Source: Pseudanabaena biceps
GTDB lineage: Bacteria; Cyanobacteriota; Cyanobacteriia; Pseudanabaenales; Pseudanabaenaceae
Direction of reading: 5' to 3'
NCBI GenBank assembly: GCA_013361095.1
Contig: JAATWA010000002.1
Coordinates: 175,715-239,714, forward strand
DNA: 64,000 nucleotides
Made by a program: the position numbers and the translations under genes. The notes beneath the pieces are model-generated. The model was not told the origin of the DNA and did no database searches. It saw only the letters and a program-made list of their open reading frames with translations. This document shows positions 29,164 through 38,825 of the stretch, in pieces (the first letter of the stretch is position 1; every line of letters begins with the position of its first letter).

Positions 29164-29485
29164 GTATAGCCTGCATCAATCTTGGACTGAATATTATTTC
29201 TCATTGGTTCCTCTTTAAGTGCTTAGAATTGAATACAACTGATTGGAGAAATCGTATAATTTAGAGAATATATTCTATCAATTTCTCTAAATTTGATGAT
29301 TGAGAATATTGTTGGTACAAATTCCAGAATTGTCAATACTCCATTATGGTAGTTTTGTCTTCACAAGCTAATCGCTAGATTTTCGATTGGCTTCATCTTA
29401 GCTGTATTCTAGTTTTAAATTCTCTCTATACCGCTTCTTAATCAAGCTGATTTAACCAACAGTTGATGATATTCTTATTCACAAT
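29164..29485. other. 322 bp intergenic region with palindrome
   Basis: No gene seen. A perfect 11 bp inverted repeat (AATTTAGAGAA at 29258-29268, complement at 29283-29293) lies mid-way and may be a terminator for the HNH gene or an operator. The rest is AT-rich and probably holds the promoter of the next operon. Confidence 0.4.
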
Positions 29486-31027
29486 ATGATTAGCTCTCTC
29501 TCCTCTCAAGTCATTGTTACTGCGGCTCAGATGCAGGCGATTGAAAGTCTTATCTTTCAATCTGGTATGCCTGTAGCGGCTTTAATGGAAAAAGTGGCGC
29601 TCAGAATTGTTCAACGAATTACTCAGCTCTATCCTGCCCATAGATTTTCTAAAGTCGGTATATTGGTTGGCTCTGGTCATAATGGTGGGGATGCTCTGGT
29701 GGTCGCCCGTGAGCTTTATCATCAGGAACGACAAATCAAGGTTTGCTCTGTGCTACCCAAAGCTAAGCCTCTGACGAGAGTACATGCTTGTCATGCTAAA
29801 GCGATTGGGATTCCTTTTGTTTCTCTTACGGAGTTACAGGATTGTGATTTACTTATCGATGGTATTTTTGGTTTTGGACTAGAGCGTGACGTAGATGGTG
29901 ATTTAGCACTCTCATTCAACCTTATTAATAGTTGGCAGATTCCTATTGTTGCTATCGATTTACCGTCGGGGCTAAATTGCGATCGCGGCGATGTCATGGG
30001 TGTGGCAATTCGGGCTACCCATACTTTATGTCTGGGTCTATGGAAGCGCGGTCTATTAATTGAGCAGTCTCTTCCCTATATCGGGATTTTAGAAAGAGTT
30101 GACTTTGATATTCCTGAGCAATTTATTATGGAAGTATTGGGTGATCGCCATCCTCTTTGGCGGGTTGATCCTCATATTTGTTTACGACAATATTTGCCGA
30201 TTCCTCGACCTATTGCAGCTCATAAGTACAATCTAGGACATTTATTATTGGTAGTCGGCTCTCATCGTTATGCTGGGGCTGCGATTCTAGCCGCTTTGGG
30301 TGCAAAAGCTACGGGAGTGGGAATGCTATCAATCGCGGTTCCGTCCTCTCTCAAACTATTAGTCCTTGCCCAAGTACCTGATGCTTTGGTAATTGCTTGT
30401 CCTGAGACTGATTCAGGTGCTATTTACTCTTTACCTGAGCTAGATTTGCAAAAGTATCAAGCAATTGTCTGTGGTTGTGGGCTTTCTCTTGATGCTAGCT
30501 CTGTGGTCAAACAAACTATCGATAGCGATATTCCCTTAGTATTAGATGCCGATGGACTAAATGCTATTTCACCTATTACCGATCACAATTTTATCGATCA
30601 GTTGCATGGCAGATCTAATCCTATAATCTTCACTCCCCACGGGGGTGAGTTTAATCGCTTATTTCCTGACATTATGGCTGGCGATCGCTTAGATGCTCTG
30701 ATGGCGGCAGTTGAACTTTGCCATGCTACGATTCTGCTCAAGGGGGCGAGAACAATGATTTCTTTTCTTCAAGATCAAAAGCCAATGCTTTGGGTCAATC
30801 CTGAGAGTACTCCTGCTCTTGCTCGTGGCGGTAGTGGTGATGTCTTGGCGGGTATGATTGGTGGGCTGTTAGCTCAGGGTTTATCTGCTAGCGATTCCGC
30901 TATAGTTGCTGCGGTTTGGCATTCTCAAGCTGCAATATCTTTGGCGAATCAACGTTCCATTATGGGGGTTGATCCTGTTTCCCTTGCTCACCATCTTCTC
31001 CCTTTCTTGCTTCCTGCTGTTTCTTAA
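29486..31027 (+). CDS. nnr: Bifunctional NAD(P)H-hydrate epimerase/dehydratase
   Basis: Repairs damaged NAD(P)HX. The N-terminal YjeF_N epimerase domain (residues 1-215) shows VGSGHNGGDALVVARELY and AIDLPSGLNCDRGDV. The C-terminal kinase-fold dehydratase (from about 240) shows GHLLLVVGSHRYAGAAIL, TPHGGEFNRLF and GGSGDVLAGMIGGLLAQG with the catalytic Asp. At 513 residues it has the usual size of the fused form. It is a housekeeping gene, unexpected beside mobile DNA, and is 50 bp upstream of the HAD phosphatase gene. Confidence 0.92.
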   Translation: MISSLSSQVIVTAAQMQAIESLIFQSGMPVAALMEKVALRIVQRITQLYPAHRFSKVGILVGSGHNGGDALVVARELYHQERQIKVCSVLPKAKPLTRVHACHAKAIGIPFVSLTELQDCDLLIDGIFGFGLERDVDGDLALSFNLINSWQIPIVAIDLPSGLNCDRGDVMGVAIRATHTLCLGLWKRGLLIEQSLPYIGILERVDFDIPEQFIMEVLGDRHPLWRVDPHICLRQYLPIPRPIAAHKYNLGHLLLVVGSHRYAGAAILAALGAKATGVGMLSIAVPSSLKLLVLAQVPDALVIACPETDSGAIYSLPELDLQKYQAIVCGCGLSLDASSVVKQTIDSDIPLVLDADGLNAISPITDHNFIDQLHGRSNPIIFTPHGGEFNRLFPDIMAGDRLDALMAAVELCHATILLKGARTMISFLQDQKPMLWVNPESTPALARGGSGDVLAGMIGGLLAQGLSASDSAIVAAVWHSQAAISLANQRSIMGVDPVSLAHHLLPFLLPAVS

Positions 31028-31077
31028 ATTTATTAAATTTAAGATTCATGCTGATTTATCTATTTTGGTTTCTGTTT

Positions 31078-31836
31078 ATGACCCTGCTCAATCTCAATCA
31101 AGCTGATTTGTCCGACATCCGTTTAATTGCTTCCGATGTCGATGGCACGCTTACCGACAATGGAAAATTCTCCTCTGATTTCATCTTCACTCTTCTCGCT
31201 TTACAATCAGCAGGAATTAAAGTCTTATTGGTGACTGGTCGCTCGGCGGGTTGGGTTAGTGCTTTGGTGAATTATTTACCTGTGGTAGGGGCGATCGCGG
31301 AAAATGGGGGAGTTTTTTTACAGGCTGATGGTCAACAAGATTTGCTTTCTTCGGTTCCTAATCTATCTAGACATCGTATTCTTCTAGAAAATACTTTCCA
31401 TCACGTTAAGCAGCTATTTCCTAATCTTCTCACTTTTACTGATAATCAGTTCCGTATTACCGATTGGACTTTTGATGTCGATAATTTATCAATCGATGAT
31501 ATTCAAGCCATCTCTTCCCAATGTCAACAAATGGGTTGGAGTTTTACTTACAGCAATGTCCAATGTCATATCAAGCCATTGCATCAAGATAAGGCTTCTG
31601 GTTTGATGTCGGTTCTAAAAAAATATTTTCCTGAACTTAATTCACCGCAAGTCTTAACCATTGGCGATAGTCCCAATGATGAAGTAATGTTTAATGCGGA
31701 TCTATTTCCCATCTCGGTCGGTGTGGCAAATGTTCGCCATTATCAAGACAAAATGCTGCATTTACCCAAGTACCTGACTCAAGCTTCTGAGTTTGCTGGG
31801 TTTGCGGAATTGGCAAAATTATTACTACAAACATAA
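31078..31836 (+). CDS. HAD-superfamily phosphatase (Cof-like)
   Basis: About 252 residues. HAD motif I is SDVDGTLTDNG, motif II LLVTGRSAGW, motif III the Lys in HIKPLHQDKASG and motif IV TIGDSPNDEVMF. The C2 cap and the AIAENGGVFL segment place it with Cof-type or mannosyl-3-phosphoglycerate phosphatase-like enzymes. ATG 31078 is preferred over 31048, whose extra residues are an unlikely hydrophobic stretch. The substrate is probably a sugar phosphate, not determined. Confidence 0.82.
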   Translation: MTLLNLNQADLSDIRLIASDVDGTLTDNGKFSSDFIFTLLALQSAGIKVLLVTGRSAGWVSALVNYLPVVGAIAENGGVFLQADGQQDLLSSVPNLSRHRILLENTFHHVKQLFPNLLTFTDNQFRITDWTFDVDNLSIDDIQAISSQCQQMGWSFTYSNVQCHIKPLHQDKASGLMSVLKKYFPELNSPQVLTIGDSPNDEVMFNADLFPISVGVANVRHYQDKMLHLPKYLTQASEFAGFAELAKLLLQT

Positions 31837-32504
31837 AATGCGGCGCATCGCACCGCCTCTTAATTTTTGGCAAGGACTGACAATTTAGCGATCGCTTCTG
31901 ATTAATAACAGTTGCACCAGTTGCAATGCTGCATAAAATCATCGTCGCTATATATTTACGTGCTTCTAGATTTTACGTATTTTAGTATTGTTGAGGCTGG
32001 TACTCAAGAAAAAATGGTGACACAAATGGCAGTATTGATTTCTTCAAACTGTCACTGGATAAATTTTTAAAATTTTATGTATCAGATTTTGAGCGATTGA
32101 TGTATGCTTAGTCTGAGGTTTTTTATCTATAGGAGATCCCCTTACTAATTCTGCCTTCGAAATCAAAAAAGCCAGCGACTGCAATCACTAGCTTCTTGAT
32201 GACCTAAAGGTACTTAATCGAATAAATGGAAACGGACGAGTTTTGCTTTGACGAGCGAAGAATTTGTTCAATGCTTTCTTATATCTTAACGCAAGATATG
32301 AATTTAGCAACACTTTTTGCTGCAAATTTTTTAAATTTAGCAAAAATAATTTTTGAACTGTTCTAAAAAGTCTTTCCGTTTCCTGATTGAAATCGCTACA
32401 ACCCTTACAATCAGGACAATTTAGATGTTTTTAACTTTGCAAGTCTTGCTTTGGCAGATCTATAAAAAGATCGCCACTAGCAAGCTCAATGGAGGTGGAA
32501 ATTT
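31837..32504. other. 668 bp non-coding region before rep; candidate origin
   Basis: No convincing gene. The last 250 bp are AT-rich and hold repeated AATTTAGCAA (near 32302 and 32334) and an inverted repeat CCTGATTG at 32382-32389 with CAATCAGG at 32408-32415. Being directly upstream of a plasmid replication gene, this is a reasonable candidate for an origin or for rep control. That is inference from place and composition only. Confidence 0.35.
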
Positions 32505-32514
32505 ATGAGCCTCC
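32491..32514 (+). promoter_or_regulatory. rep ribosome site paired across the start codon
   Basis: GGAGG at 32491-32495 is an ideal ribosome site nine bases before ATG 32505. TGGAGG can pair with CCTCCA at 32510-32515, which lies just inside the gene, leaving the ATG in a 14-base loop. This would hide the site in the folded mRNA and could limit replication protein synthesis. Confidence 0.45.
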
Positions 32515-35500
32515 AAAACAATCAGTATTCTAGTGGCAAATTTTCACCCACAAGATCGAATCGACCTTGTCCAATTTGCGACGATGTTAAAGGTAAATGT
32601 CGGACTATCAGTGATGATCTTGTCCTGTGCATGACCTATCCTACTAATGTAGATCTGTCAGGTTGGCACTATCTCGGCGAAACAAAAGGTAGCTACTACG
32701 CTGGGAAATATGTTAGAGACCGCCAAGAGTCTGAAACAGAGCGTCAACAAAGACAAGAAACTAACCGCAGAATCAAGGCAGCCCAGCAAAAAGCTGAACG
32801 TGAAAGATTTGCTAAATTACCTGATACTACTCAGAGAGATCGTCTGTTTCAGGGTTATTTTCAAAAGCTTAATCTCAATCAATCTGACATATCCGATCTT
32901 CAACGACGGAGATTGACCGAACCTGAAATTGGACATTTGGGCGCAAAGTCAATTAAGGCTGGCTATATCGTCCCAATTCGCAACCCTCAAGGACAAATTT
33001 TAGGCGCTCAGATTCGTCTTAGAGATGCTGATTCTGGCCGATATCGCTGGCACAAACCATATGGGATTGATGCTCGACAACAAAATGGCGAACTGCCTCT
33101 TGCTTTTCATGCTTACTTACCTAAGATATTAGATCGAGTCGTTTTAGTTGAGGGGACAGGAGTAAAACCTTTTCTTGCGGCTAAGATTCGTAAATGTTCT
33201 GCTATCGGTGTTTCTAGCGGTCAGTTTATATCTTGCAAAGAAACTTTAATTAGCTATTTGCAAGATATTGGCGCTAGTCCAACATTAACCAGACTGGAAT
33301 ATACGATCGATGCTGGTGACGTTGTTAACAAACAGGTAATGCGCCGCCATGAAAATAATTTAGATTTTCTAGTTGAGCTTGGCTATAACATCGACGTATT
33401 GTGGTGGGGGCAGTTCACCAAAGATGATGATGACATTGATGAATTGTCCGATCGCGCAAATATCCAGTTTTTAACGATCGCACAGTTCTTTGAGATTGCT
33501 AAATACAAGCCAAAAGCTAAGTTTTCTCCTTTTCAATGGCTACAAGACAAGTTGTTTCCTAAGCCTAAGCCTAAAGCTAAGGGCTTTGCGCGATCGCATC
33601 AAGTCACTAGTCCTGCTTTGGAGTATAAATCTGGCACGAGACTGGAAACTTGGCGTAATACACTGCAAGCCCATAAACATGTTTTGGATGCTTCAGCGAC
33701 GGGTATGGGCAAAAGTCATGATGCGGGTTTGTTGCGTCCTGAGTTACTAGATGGTGTTGAAAAAATTATTTATGTCTCGAATGATTCTCGTAATGTCACT
33801 ACAGAGACTTTACAAGAATGGCAAATGCTACCTGCTCGTCATCGTGGCTTGACTGATAAAAACGGTAAGTTGCGGCGGGCTAACTATAGTGATGATCTGC
33901 ATACTAAGTCTAATTGCTCTCGCACAGGAGCGATCGCAGCTTTACGGAATAAGGCTATTTTTGATACTCGTATCGTCTGCGAGACTTGCCCTTTACTCAA
34001 TGCTTGTCGTCATTCCAGTGGTGATAGTTTTGGCTTTAGACATGAACGAGCAATCGCTTTTAAGTCAAATATCCTACGTTCTCATCCTGCTAGTTTGCCT
34101 AGTCCTGATGATTATGACTATTCAAAGACTCTGCTTGTTTGGGAAGAGGTAGGAGAAAGTTTTGTAACTATGCGTCAAATCCAGATTGATCGCGCCGATA
34201 TTGATGCGGCGATCGCCAAGCTTTCGCGTACCGATATTGAGAATAGACAGCAAGCGATCGATCTGCTCAATAAGTTACATCATTTGTTAGAAAATAAGTC
34301 TCGATTTGGCTTGGACTATCACAAAATTAAAGAAGCAATCCCTGAAATAATTGATAGCTCTCGGCTTGCTAATGTACTTGAACCAGATTTATCAATTCTT
34401 GATACGGTTGATGGGATTGCTGATTCTGAGTTTGATAATGTAAAAGGTAAAGACAAGCGTGAGCTGGCTAAGTTAAATTCTTTACTCAAGAGTGCTACTA
34501 CACTTCATGCTGTTGAGGTCGAGCAAAGGATCGAGCGTGAGGTACTAAAGCAGTGGCTCTCAGAATTTCTGGATATTTTATCTGGCAAGATTCAATATGG
34601 CGATCTACATATTCAGAATGGTAAACTTACGGTTTCGCTCCTCGATGCTCGTTTGCGTGAAATCGCTAATAAGTCAGCATCAAATCTCTATCTTGATGCC
34701 ACGATTAACCAATCAGATTTAGAGATGAAGTTGGCATCTCATATTCATGTAGTTAAACAAGCAGATATTTTGCTGATGCCGACTATTTATCAAGTTACCG
34801 ATATCGGACGATTGGGAATGCAACGTGGTAGTGAACAAACTCGTCAGGCTGAAGCGATCGCCTCACACTTATACGCTATTGATCCCACCACCAAAAGCAT
34901 TGATTTTAAAAAGTTTGATGCTGATGGTGCTTGGTTTAGAGACTCGCGAGGCTCTAATGATTTTAAGGAGGCAAAAACCTTTGTCGTGATTGGTACTCCT
35001 TGTCAGAATATCTCCGCACTTAAGGCTGAGTTTGTGGTTTTAACTGGGTTTCATCCTGAAGAAGAAGACCAAGCTTTTACGGACTTTATTGATCGCCATA
35101 TTTTGGCAAATGTTCGGCAATGTTTTGGGCGCAAGCTGGGCAATCGTTTTCAAGAGGGCGATGTAATTTACTTTTTATCTGATTTCGATTTAGGAGATAT
35201 TCCTCATATTCAGGTTAAAGCTAGTGACATTACGCCTAAGGCAATGAGTAAAAAGGAAATATTTAGAACCGAAGTCTCGCAGCGTTTTTATGAAGCTCTG
35301 GCTGAAGGGATTGATTTAGTTTCGATGTCTCAAAGGCAAATTGCAGATTGGCTGAACATTTCATGGGGTAAATTTCGGCACCATTTTGACTGGATCGACG
35401 CGCTATTAAAGTTCTTATACAGCAACCCGATCCAAAATTTGGATGAAAATCTAGATCTACAATTCAATGACGTAGAATATGAGCAAATAGACTTTTGGGC

Positions 35501-35681
35501 TAGTGTAACTGAAAGATTTTTAAATGATGCTATGCCGATGAAAACTACTCTAGAAGGTATTTTTGAGTTTTTTGCTGAGCATATCCCTCAATATTTACAT
35601 CAGTCTGTAGTTACTAAGTTATCTAGCAATAACGGCAATCGTTTATTTTCTGCGCTTGCTGTTATTGCTATGAGGTCGTAA
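32505..35681 (+). CDS. Plasmid replication protein, CyRepA1 type
   Basis: A 1058-residue protein. The N-terminus has a zinc-like Cys set (CPICDDVKGKCRT ... CM). A Toprim/DUF3854-like region follows (RVVLVEGTGVKPFLAAK near residue 210), then a helicase-like P-loop SATGMGKSHD near 400, a Cys cluster CETCPLLNAC near 490, and Walker B-like LLVWEEVGES near 540. A putative helix-turn-helix, SMSQRQIADWLNISWGKFRH, lies near 945. The primase-plus-helicase layout fits the large cyanobacterial plasmid Rep proteins (CyRepA1). The convergent parAB genes next to it complete a replicon. Confidence 0.8.
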   Translation: MSLQNNQYSSGKFSPTRSNRPCPICDDVKGKCRTISDDLVLCMTYPTNVDLSGWHYLGETKGSYYAGKYVRDRQESETERQQRQETNRRIKAAQQKAERERFAKLPDTTQRDRLFQGYFQKLNLNQSDISDLQRRRLTEPEIGHLGAKSIKAGYIVPIRNPQGQILGAQIRLRDADSGRYRWHKPYGIDARQQNGELPLAFHAYLPKILDRVVLVEGTGVKPFLAAKIRKCSAIGVSSGQFISCKETLISYLQDIGASPTLTRLEYTIDAGDVVNKQVMRRHENNLDFLVELGYNIDVLWWGQFTKDDDDIDELSDRANIQFLTIAQFFEIAKYKPKAKFSPFQWLQDKLFPKPKPKAKGFARSHQVTSPALEYKSGTRLETWRNTLQAHKHVLDASATGMGKSHDAGLLRPELLDGVEKIIYVSNDSRNVTTETLQEWQMLPARHRGLTDKNGKLRRANYSDDLHTKSNCSRTGAIAALRNKAIFDTRIVCETCPLLNACRHSSGDSFGFRHERAIAFKSNILRSHPASLPSPDDYDYSKTLLVWEEVGESFVTMRQIQIDRADIDAAIAKLSRTDIENRQQAIDLLNKLHHLLENKSRFGLDYHKIKEAIPEIIDSSRLANVLEPDLSILDTVDGIADSEFDNVKGKDKRELAKLNSLLKSATTLHAVEVEQRIEREVLKQWLSEFLDILSGKIQYGDLHIQNGKLTVSLLDARLREIANKSASNLYLDATINQSDLEMKLASHIHVVKQADILLMPTIYQVTDIGRLGMQRGSEQTRQAEAIASHLYAIDPTTKSIDFKKFDADGAWFRDSRGSNDFKEAKTFVVIGTPCQNISALKAEFVVLTGFHPEEEDQAFTDFIDRHILANVRQCFGRKLGNRFQEGDVIYFLSDFDLGDIPHIQVKASDITPKAMSKKEIFRTEVSQRFYEALAEGIDLVSMSQRQIADWLNISWGKFRHHFDWIDALLKFLYSNPIQNLDENLDLQFNDVEYEQIDFWASVTERFLNDAMPMKTTLEGIFEFFAEHIPQYLHQSVVTKLSSNNGNRLFSALAVIAMRS

Positions 35682-35771
35682 CTGCTTTTCACTTATCAAA
35701 TGTTAAAGAGATTTTCTCTCTAAAAGTTGCTTTACTTTATCGGAGCAATATTTTTCAAAATGCAATGGGTT

Positions 35772-36890
35772 CTATTGTCCTTGCTCAAGAGCAGCTTCGA
35801 TCTCTTCAAGCTTTTCCTGGAGGATTGCGCGTATATCAATTAGTTGTTGAGGTTCTATATTAGTGAGATTAATTTTAGAAAGTTTTTCTACACTGCGATT
35901 TATAGCAATAAACTCCTTGGATGGAACGTTATTTGCTTCTAAATATTTTGATTTGACTTGAGATATAAGTTCTCTTGTCTTGGCGACTGTCAAATCCTCT
36001 TGGATTACATGTTCGGTTGTTTGAATGCGCTCTTTAGTTGCTTTTGCTTCTGAGATTTTTAGTGTTTTGTCTGACAGTACTGAAAGTGCTAGTGCATGAG
36101 CGCCTTTAAGCCCTTGTTCTCTGATTGCTTGTTTTAGATCACTGGGCAGTGAAAGCATGGGCATAAGGTTTGCCTTGACTGAAGTAGGGTTTAGAGCCAA
36201 ATCGAGTAATGCTAAAAGTAGCTTCTCCTCATCGTCACTAACATCTAGATTTTGCAGTCCCGTCTTTTGTTCTTCTTGGGTAACTGTAACTAGATTTGTG
36301 AGCTGACTGGCTTGTTTTTGTCTTTCTAAACGCCTTAACACGGTTGAGAGGATGGTTAATATTTCCTCAGTACTCATACTTGTGATACTTGAGACTTCTT
36401 TGAGAATTGCTTCAGCTTTGTCTAGAGGGTTAAGATCTTCATGATGAATGAAGGTAAGTAACGATCTGCGATGCAGGTCATTGGGCATGATGGCAATGAC
36501 TGATCGCAATGTTTCCCAGCTCAAGAGTTTTGCGGCTTCCCAACGCCGTTGTCCATCTAATAGTAGGTAGGTTTCATCCTGGGGGATAACGATCAATGGG
36601 GTAATCTGACCATCTTTTTTCATGCTTCTGGCAATGGTTTGAATGCTTTCAGTGGTGATAGTCTGCCGAGGTTGATTGGGGTTTGCTCGGATCTTTTTTA
36701 CTTCAATATCTTTTTCGCCTGACTGTTCTTTTAGCTCTATTCTTAGCGCTTCGATCTGTTTTTCTAATGCTGGAGACTGCGAAGAGCGGAGCTTCTCAAT
36801 TTCTGTTTGCAATTCAGCGATGCGCTGGGCTTGGTCAGTTGCTTGAATTGCACCTGTAAATCTTTGTGAAATTGCTGGAATCTTACCCAT
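35772..36890 (-). CDS. parB: ParB-like partition protein
   Basis: A 372-residue protein. After an N-terminal coiled coil (QRIAELQTEIEKLRSSQ) comes a ParB/Srx domain: VKKIRANPNQPRQTI, SMKKDGQITPLIVI and DGQRRWEAAKLL, the latter in place of GERRWRA. The middle helical part (STEEILTILSTVLRRLERQ) would bind the centromere site. Its ATG overlaps the parA stop by one base (TAATG), so translation is coupled and the two proteins act together in plasmid segregation. Confidence 0.85.
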   Translation of the reverse strand: MGKIPAISQRFTGAIQATDQAQRIAELQTEIEKLRSSQSPALEKQIEALRIELKEQSGEKDIEVKKIRANPNQPRQTITTESIQTIARSMKKDGQITPLIVIPQDETYLLLDGQRRWEAAKLLSWETLRSVIAIMPNDLHRRSLLTFIHHEDLNPLDKAEAILKEVSSITSMSTEEILTILSTVLRRLERQKQASQLTNLVTVTQEEQKTGLQNLDVSDDEEKLLLALLDLALNPTSVKANLMPMLSLPSDLKQAIREQGLKGAHALALSVLSDKTLKISEAKATKERIQTTEHVIQEDLTVAKTRELISQVKSKYLEANNVPSKEFIAINRSVEKLSKINLTNIEPQQLIDIRAILQEKLEEIEAALEQGQ

Positions 36891-37693
36891 TAGATTTTTG
36901 CTCCTGCCTTAACTAATTTAATGATGTCTTCTGCGATCGCCTGAAAATCACTGCAAGCAGGATGGTTTGGGCGATATTTTTGTAGTGGTAAACCGTTAGC
37001 ACTTGAGTTCTTAAACTCTGATGAATCGCGTATATGTGGATATAGCTTGATTCTTAATTGCTCGGTTATTTCTGGCAACTGTTGGAGATATTGACGATGG
37101 ATCGCCCGACTGCTGTCATATAAACTTGGTACTAGTCCAAATATTTGAGGACGCGGATCGAGCTTTAGTTCGTCACAAATTGCTATCGTCCATTCCACTA
37201 AGTCGGCGACTCCAGAGATTGATTTCATCTCGAGTTGGATTGGTACGAGCAAGCCTGTACTTGCCGCGATCGCATTTTCACAAATCATCCCCATTGTGGC
37301 TGGACAATCTAAGATCACGACATCATGTTTGAGTGGGTGGCTCTTTAGACGATCGGCTAGTGCATATTCCCCTCGGCGACGAATTACTAGATCGTCTGCT
37401 AGTTTCGCCATACTGGGATGCCCTTGACAGACTTCGATATTGGGATGTCCCCATGCGGGAACTAATGCCCAGTTGCCTGTGAATTCTTTGGCTAGCACTC
37501 CAACAATGGAGTGTTCTAAATCGGTAGAGGGTAACCCACAGAAAACATCAAGGGCGCGTTGGGGATCTAGATCAATTAATCCTACTGAGATGTGATGCTT
37601 GGCTAGCTCGTATGCTAAATGCACAGCGAGTGTGGATTTGCCGACTCCACCCGCATTTGCAATGATTCCTATGACTATTTGCTCTTTTGGCAT
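36890..37693 (-). CDS. parA: ParA-like partition ATPase
   Basis: A 267-residue deviant Walker ATPase. GIIANAGGVGKSTLAVHLA is the P-loop (signature lysine replaced by Ala/Gly in NAGG), LIDLDPQRALD the A' motif and VVILDCPATMG Walker B. It has no N-terminal DNA-binding domain, so it is the short ParA type, which often leaves autorepression to ParB. It is the first gene of the parAB unit. Two palindromes lie 15 and 146 bp upstream of its start. Confidence 0.9.
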   Translation of the reverse strand: MPKEQIVIGIIANAGGVGKSTLAVHLAYELAKHHISVGLIDLDPQRALDVFCGLPSTDLEHSIVGVLAKEFTGNWALVPAWGHPNIEVCQGHPSMAKLADDLVIRRRGEYALADRLKSHPLKHDVVILDCPATMGMICENAIAASTGLLVPIQLEMKSISGVADLVEWTIAICDELKLDPRPQIFGLVPSLYDSSRAIHRQYLQQLPEITEQLRIKLYPHIRDSSEFKNSSANGLPLQKYRPNHPACSDFQAIAEDIIKLVKAGAKI

Positions 37694-37707
37694 ATTAATG
37701 TTTGGAA

Positions 37708-37727
37708 GTCGTATTTTAAAATACGAC
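37708..37727. promoter_or_regulatory. Candidate parS/operator palindrome 1
   Basis: Perfect 20 bp palindrome GTCGTATTTTAAAATACGAC followed by AGG, 15 bp upstream of the parA start. The same sequence with one central change recurs at 37840-37859. Two copies next to parAB are expected of a centromere or of the site through which the partition proteins repress their own promoter. Confidence 0.7.
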
Positions 37728-37838
37728 AGGTTTTTAGGGTGATGATGAAATAGAGATTTTAGGAGTAATAGCTATCTCTGTCGGGTTTTATTTTGAGATT
37801 AAACTTTGGAGGTAGTTGCTAATTACTAGTTATATGTT

Positions 37839-37860
37839 TGTCGTATTTTGAAATACGACA
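37839..37860. promoter_or_regulatory. Candidate parS/operator palindrome 2
   Basis: 22 bp palindrome with arms TGTCGTATTT and AAATACGACA and a central TG. It matches palindrome 1 over 24 bases including the following AGGT, with one or two changes. The centre-to-centre spacing is about 132 bp, close to 12.5 helical turns. Confidence 0.7.
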
Positions 37861-38040
37861 GGTAGTTATTAGATTCTGATGATGCTGATCGGTTGAGTTA
37901 ATATTCGAGACGCTTGCTTTGTACGAGTGCGTAGCGTGTTACAAGTGACGATTGATATATTAGCAGAGGTTTAATGTAATTTACTATCTAGATTTTAGTT
38001 GTTCCAAACTATTTCAAAAAAAAACTACAATCATAATGTT

Positions 38041-38073
38041 CTGGGGAAGTGTTGCTAAGCAACACTTCCCCAG
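38041..38073. terminator. Perfect 33 bp palindrome
   Basis: CTGGGGAAGTGTTGCT and its exact complement meet around one base. It lies between parA's upstream region and the stop of the unknown gene at 38151. It may terminate that gene, and it resembles other long perfect palindromes in the window. The remaining DNA from 37861 to 38150 has no gene. Confidence 0.55.
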
Positions 38074-38150
38074 ATTTATTGGTGGGCATTTAAGCGCAAA
38101 GTTCTATAAGTTTAGTAGCAATCTCCATAACGGAGGTAATAGTCTTTAAA

Positions 38151-38813
38151 CTAACCAATCCAAATTTTCTTTGAATCATAAAACCATCCTTTTTGCACTA
38201 ACTTGAAATCACCCAAAAGCAGCCCCAGCCAAATCTCTACTATTGGCAATTGCAAAGCTATTTGCAAATCTTGCAAGCATATTGGAGAAGAATTATTGGG
38301 AAGGCAATGCGCGATCGCTTCAATCCAAGCCGAAACATTCTCAGTGTGGGCAGTACTAATCACTTGTTCAAACTCCTCCTCCAAGCTAAGCAAACTTTCC
38401 TGTTCTAAAGATTGAATCAAGACTTCCTTATCAATTGCACCAGCAATCGAATTACCATTTTTCGTTTGTTCAGGAGTTTTCCTAGTCAAACTCGGCAAAG
38501 ACTCAATAAACTGGTCAAAATCAACCACCATAGACTGACGCACATAACGATCAAAAGCATCATCAGCCATGATCGGTTCGCCCTTTACTGCACGAGAATG
38601 TAATTCCTCAAATAAAAAGCTAGAGCGATCGCAAAACAAGTCCGCAATCTGACAAACTGCTTCTCCTGCTATTCGTAACTGAGATCGCGTATCGAGATCA
38701 ATTAGAGTCAGATCTAAAAGCTCAAACACCCTTGGCAAATTCGCATCTTCAGGGGTCTGTCTCGCAGTCGAAATGACATTCCACAAATCCAACTCAAGCT
38801 GTTTAACTGGCAT
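38151..38813 (-). CDS. Hypothetical protein (220 residues)
   Basis: Not recognised. It is an acidic, mainly helical, soluble protein with a long Glu/Ser-rich middle (EQESLLSLEEEFEQVIS) and a conserved-looking end, VEIWLGLLLGDFKLVQKGWF. It follows the 163-residue gene on the minus strand with a hairpin between them. Both diverge from the FinO-like and helicase genes, so the four may form one locus. Confidence 0.65.
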   Translation of the reverse strand: MPVKQLELDLWNVISTARQTPEDANLPRVFELLDLTLIDLDTRSQLRIAGEAVCQIADLFCDRSSFLFEELHSRAVKGEPIMADDAFDRYVRQSMVVDFDQFIESLPSLTRKTPEQTKNGNSIAGAIDKEVLIQSLEQESLLSLEEEFEQVISTAHTENVSAWIEAIAHCLPNNSSPICLQDLQIALQLPIVEIWLGLLLGDFKLVQKGWFYDSKKIWIG

Positions 38814-38825
38814 AGCTTCTCCAGA

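Noticed and set aside
32380..32420. CRISPR-like text around CTACAACCCTTACAAT, seen again near 53290
   Set aside because: Each occurs once only with no spaced array, and no cas gene is present in the window.
37918..37950. Apparent third palindrome near the par region
   Set aside because: The two halves do not match well enough when aligned base by base.
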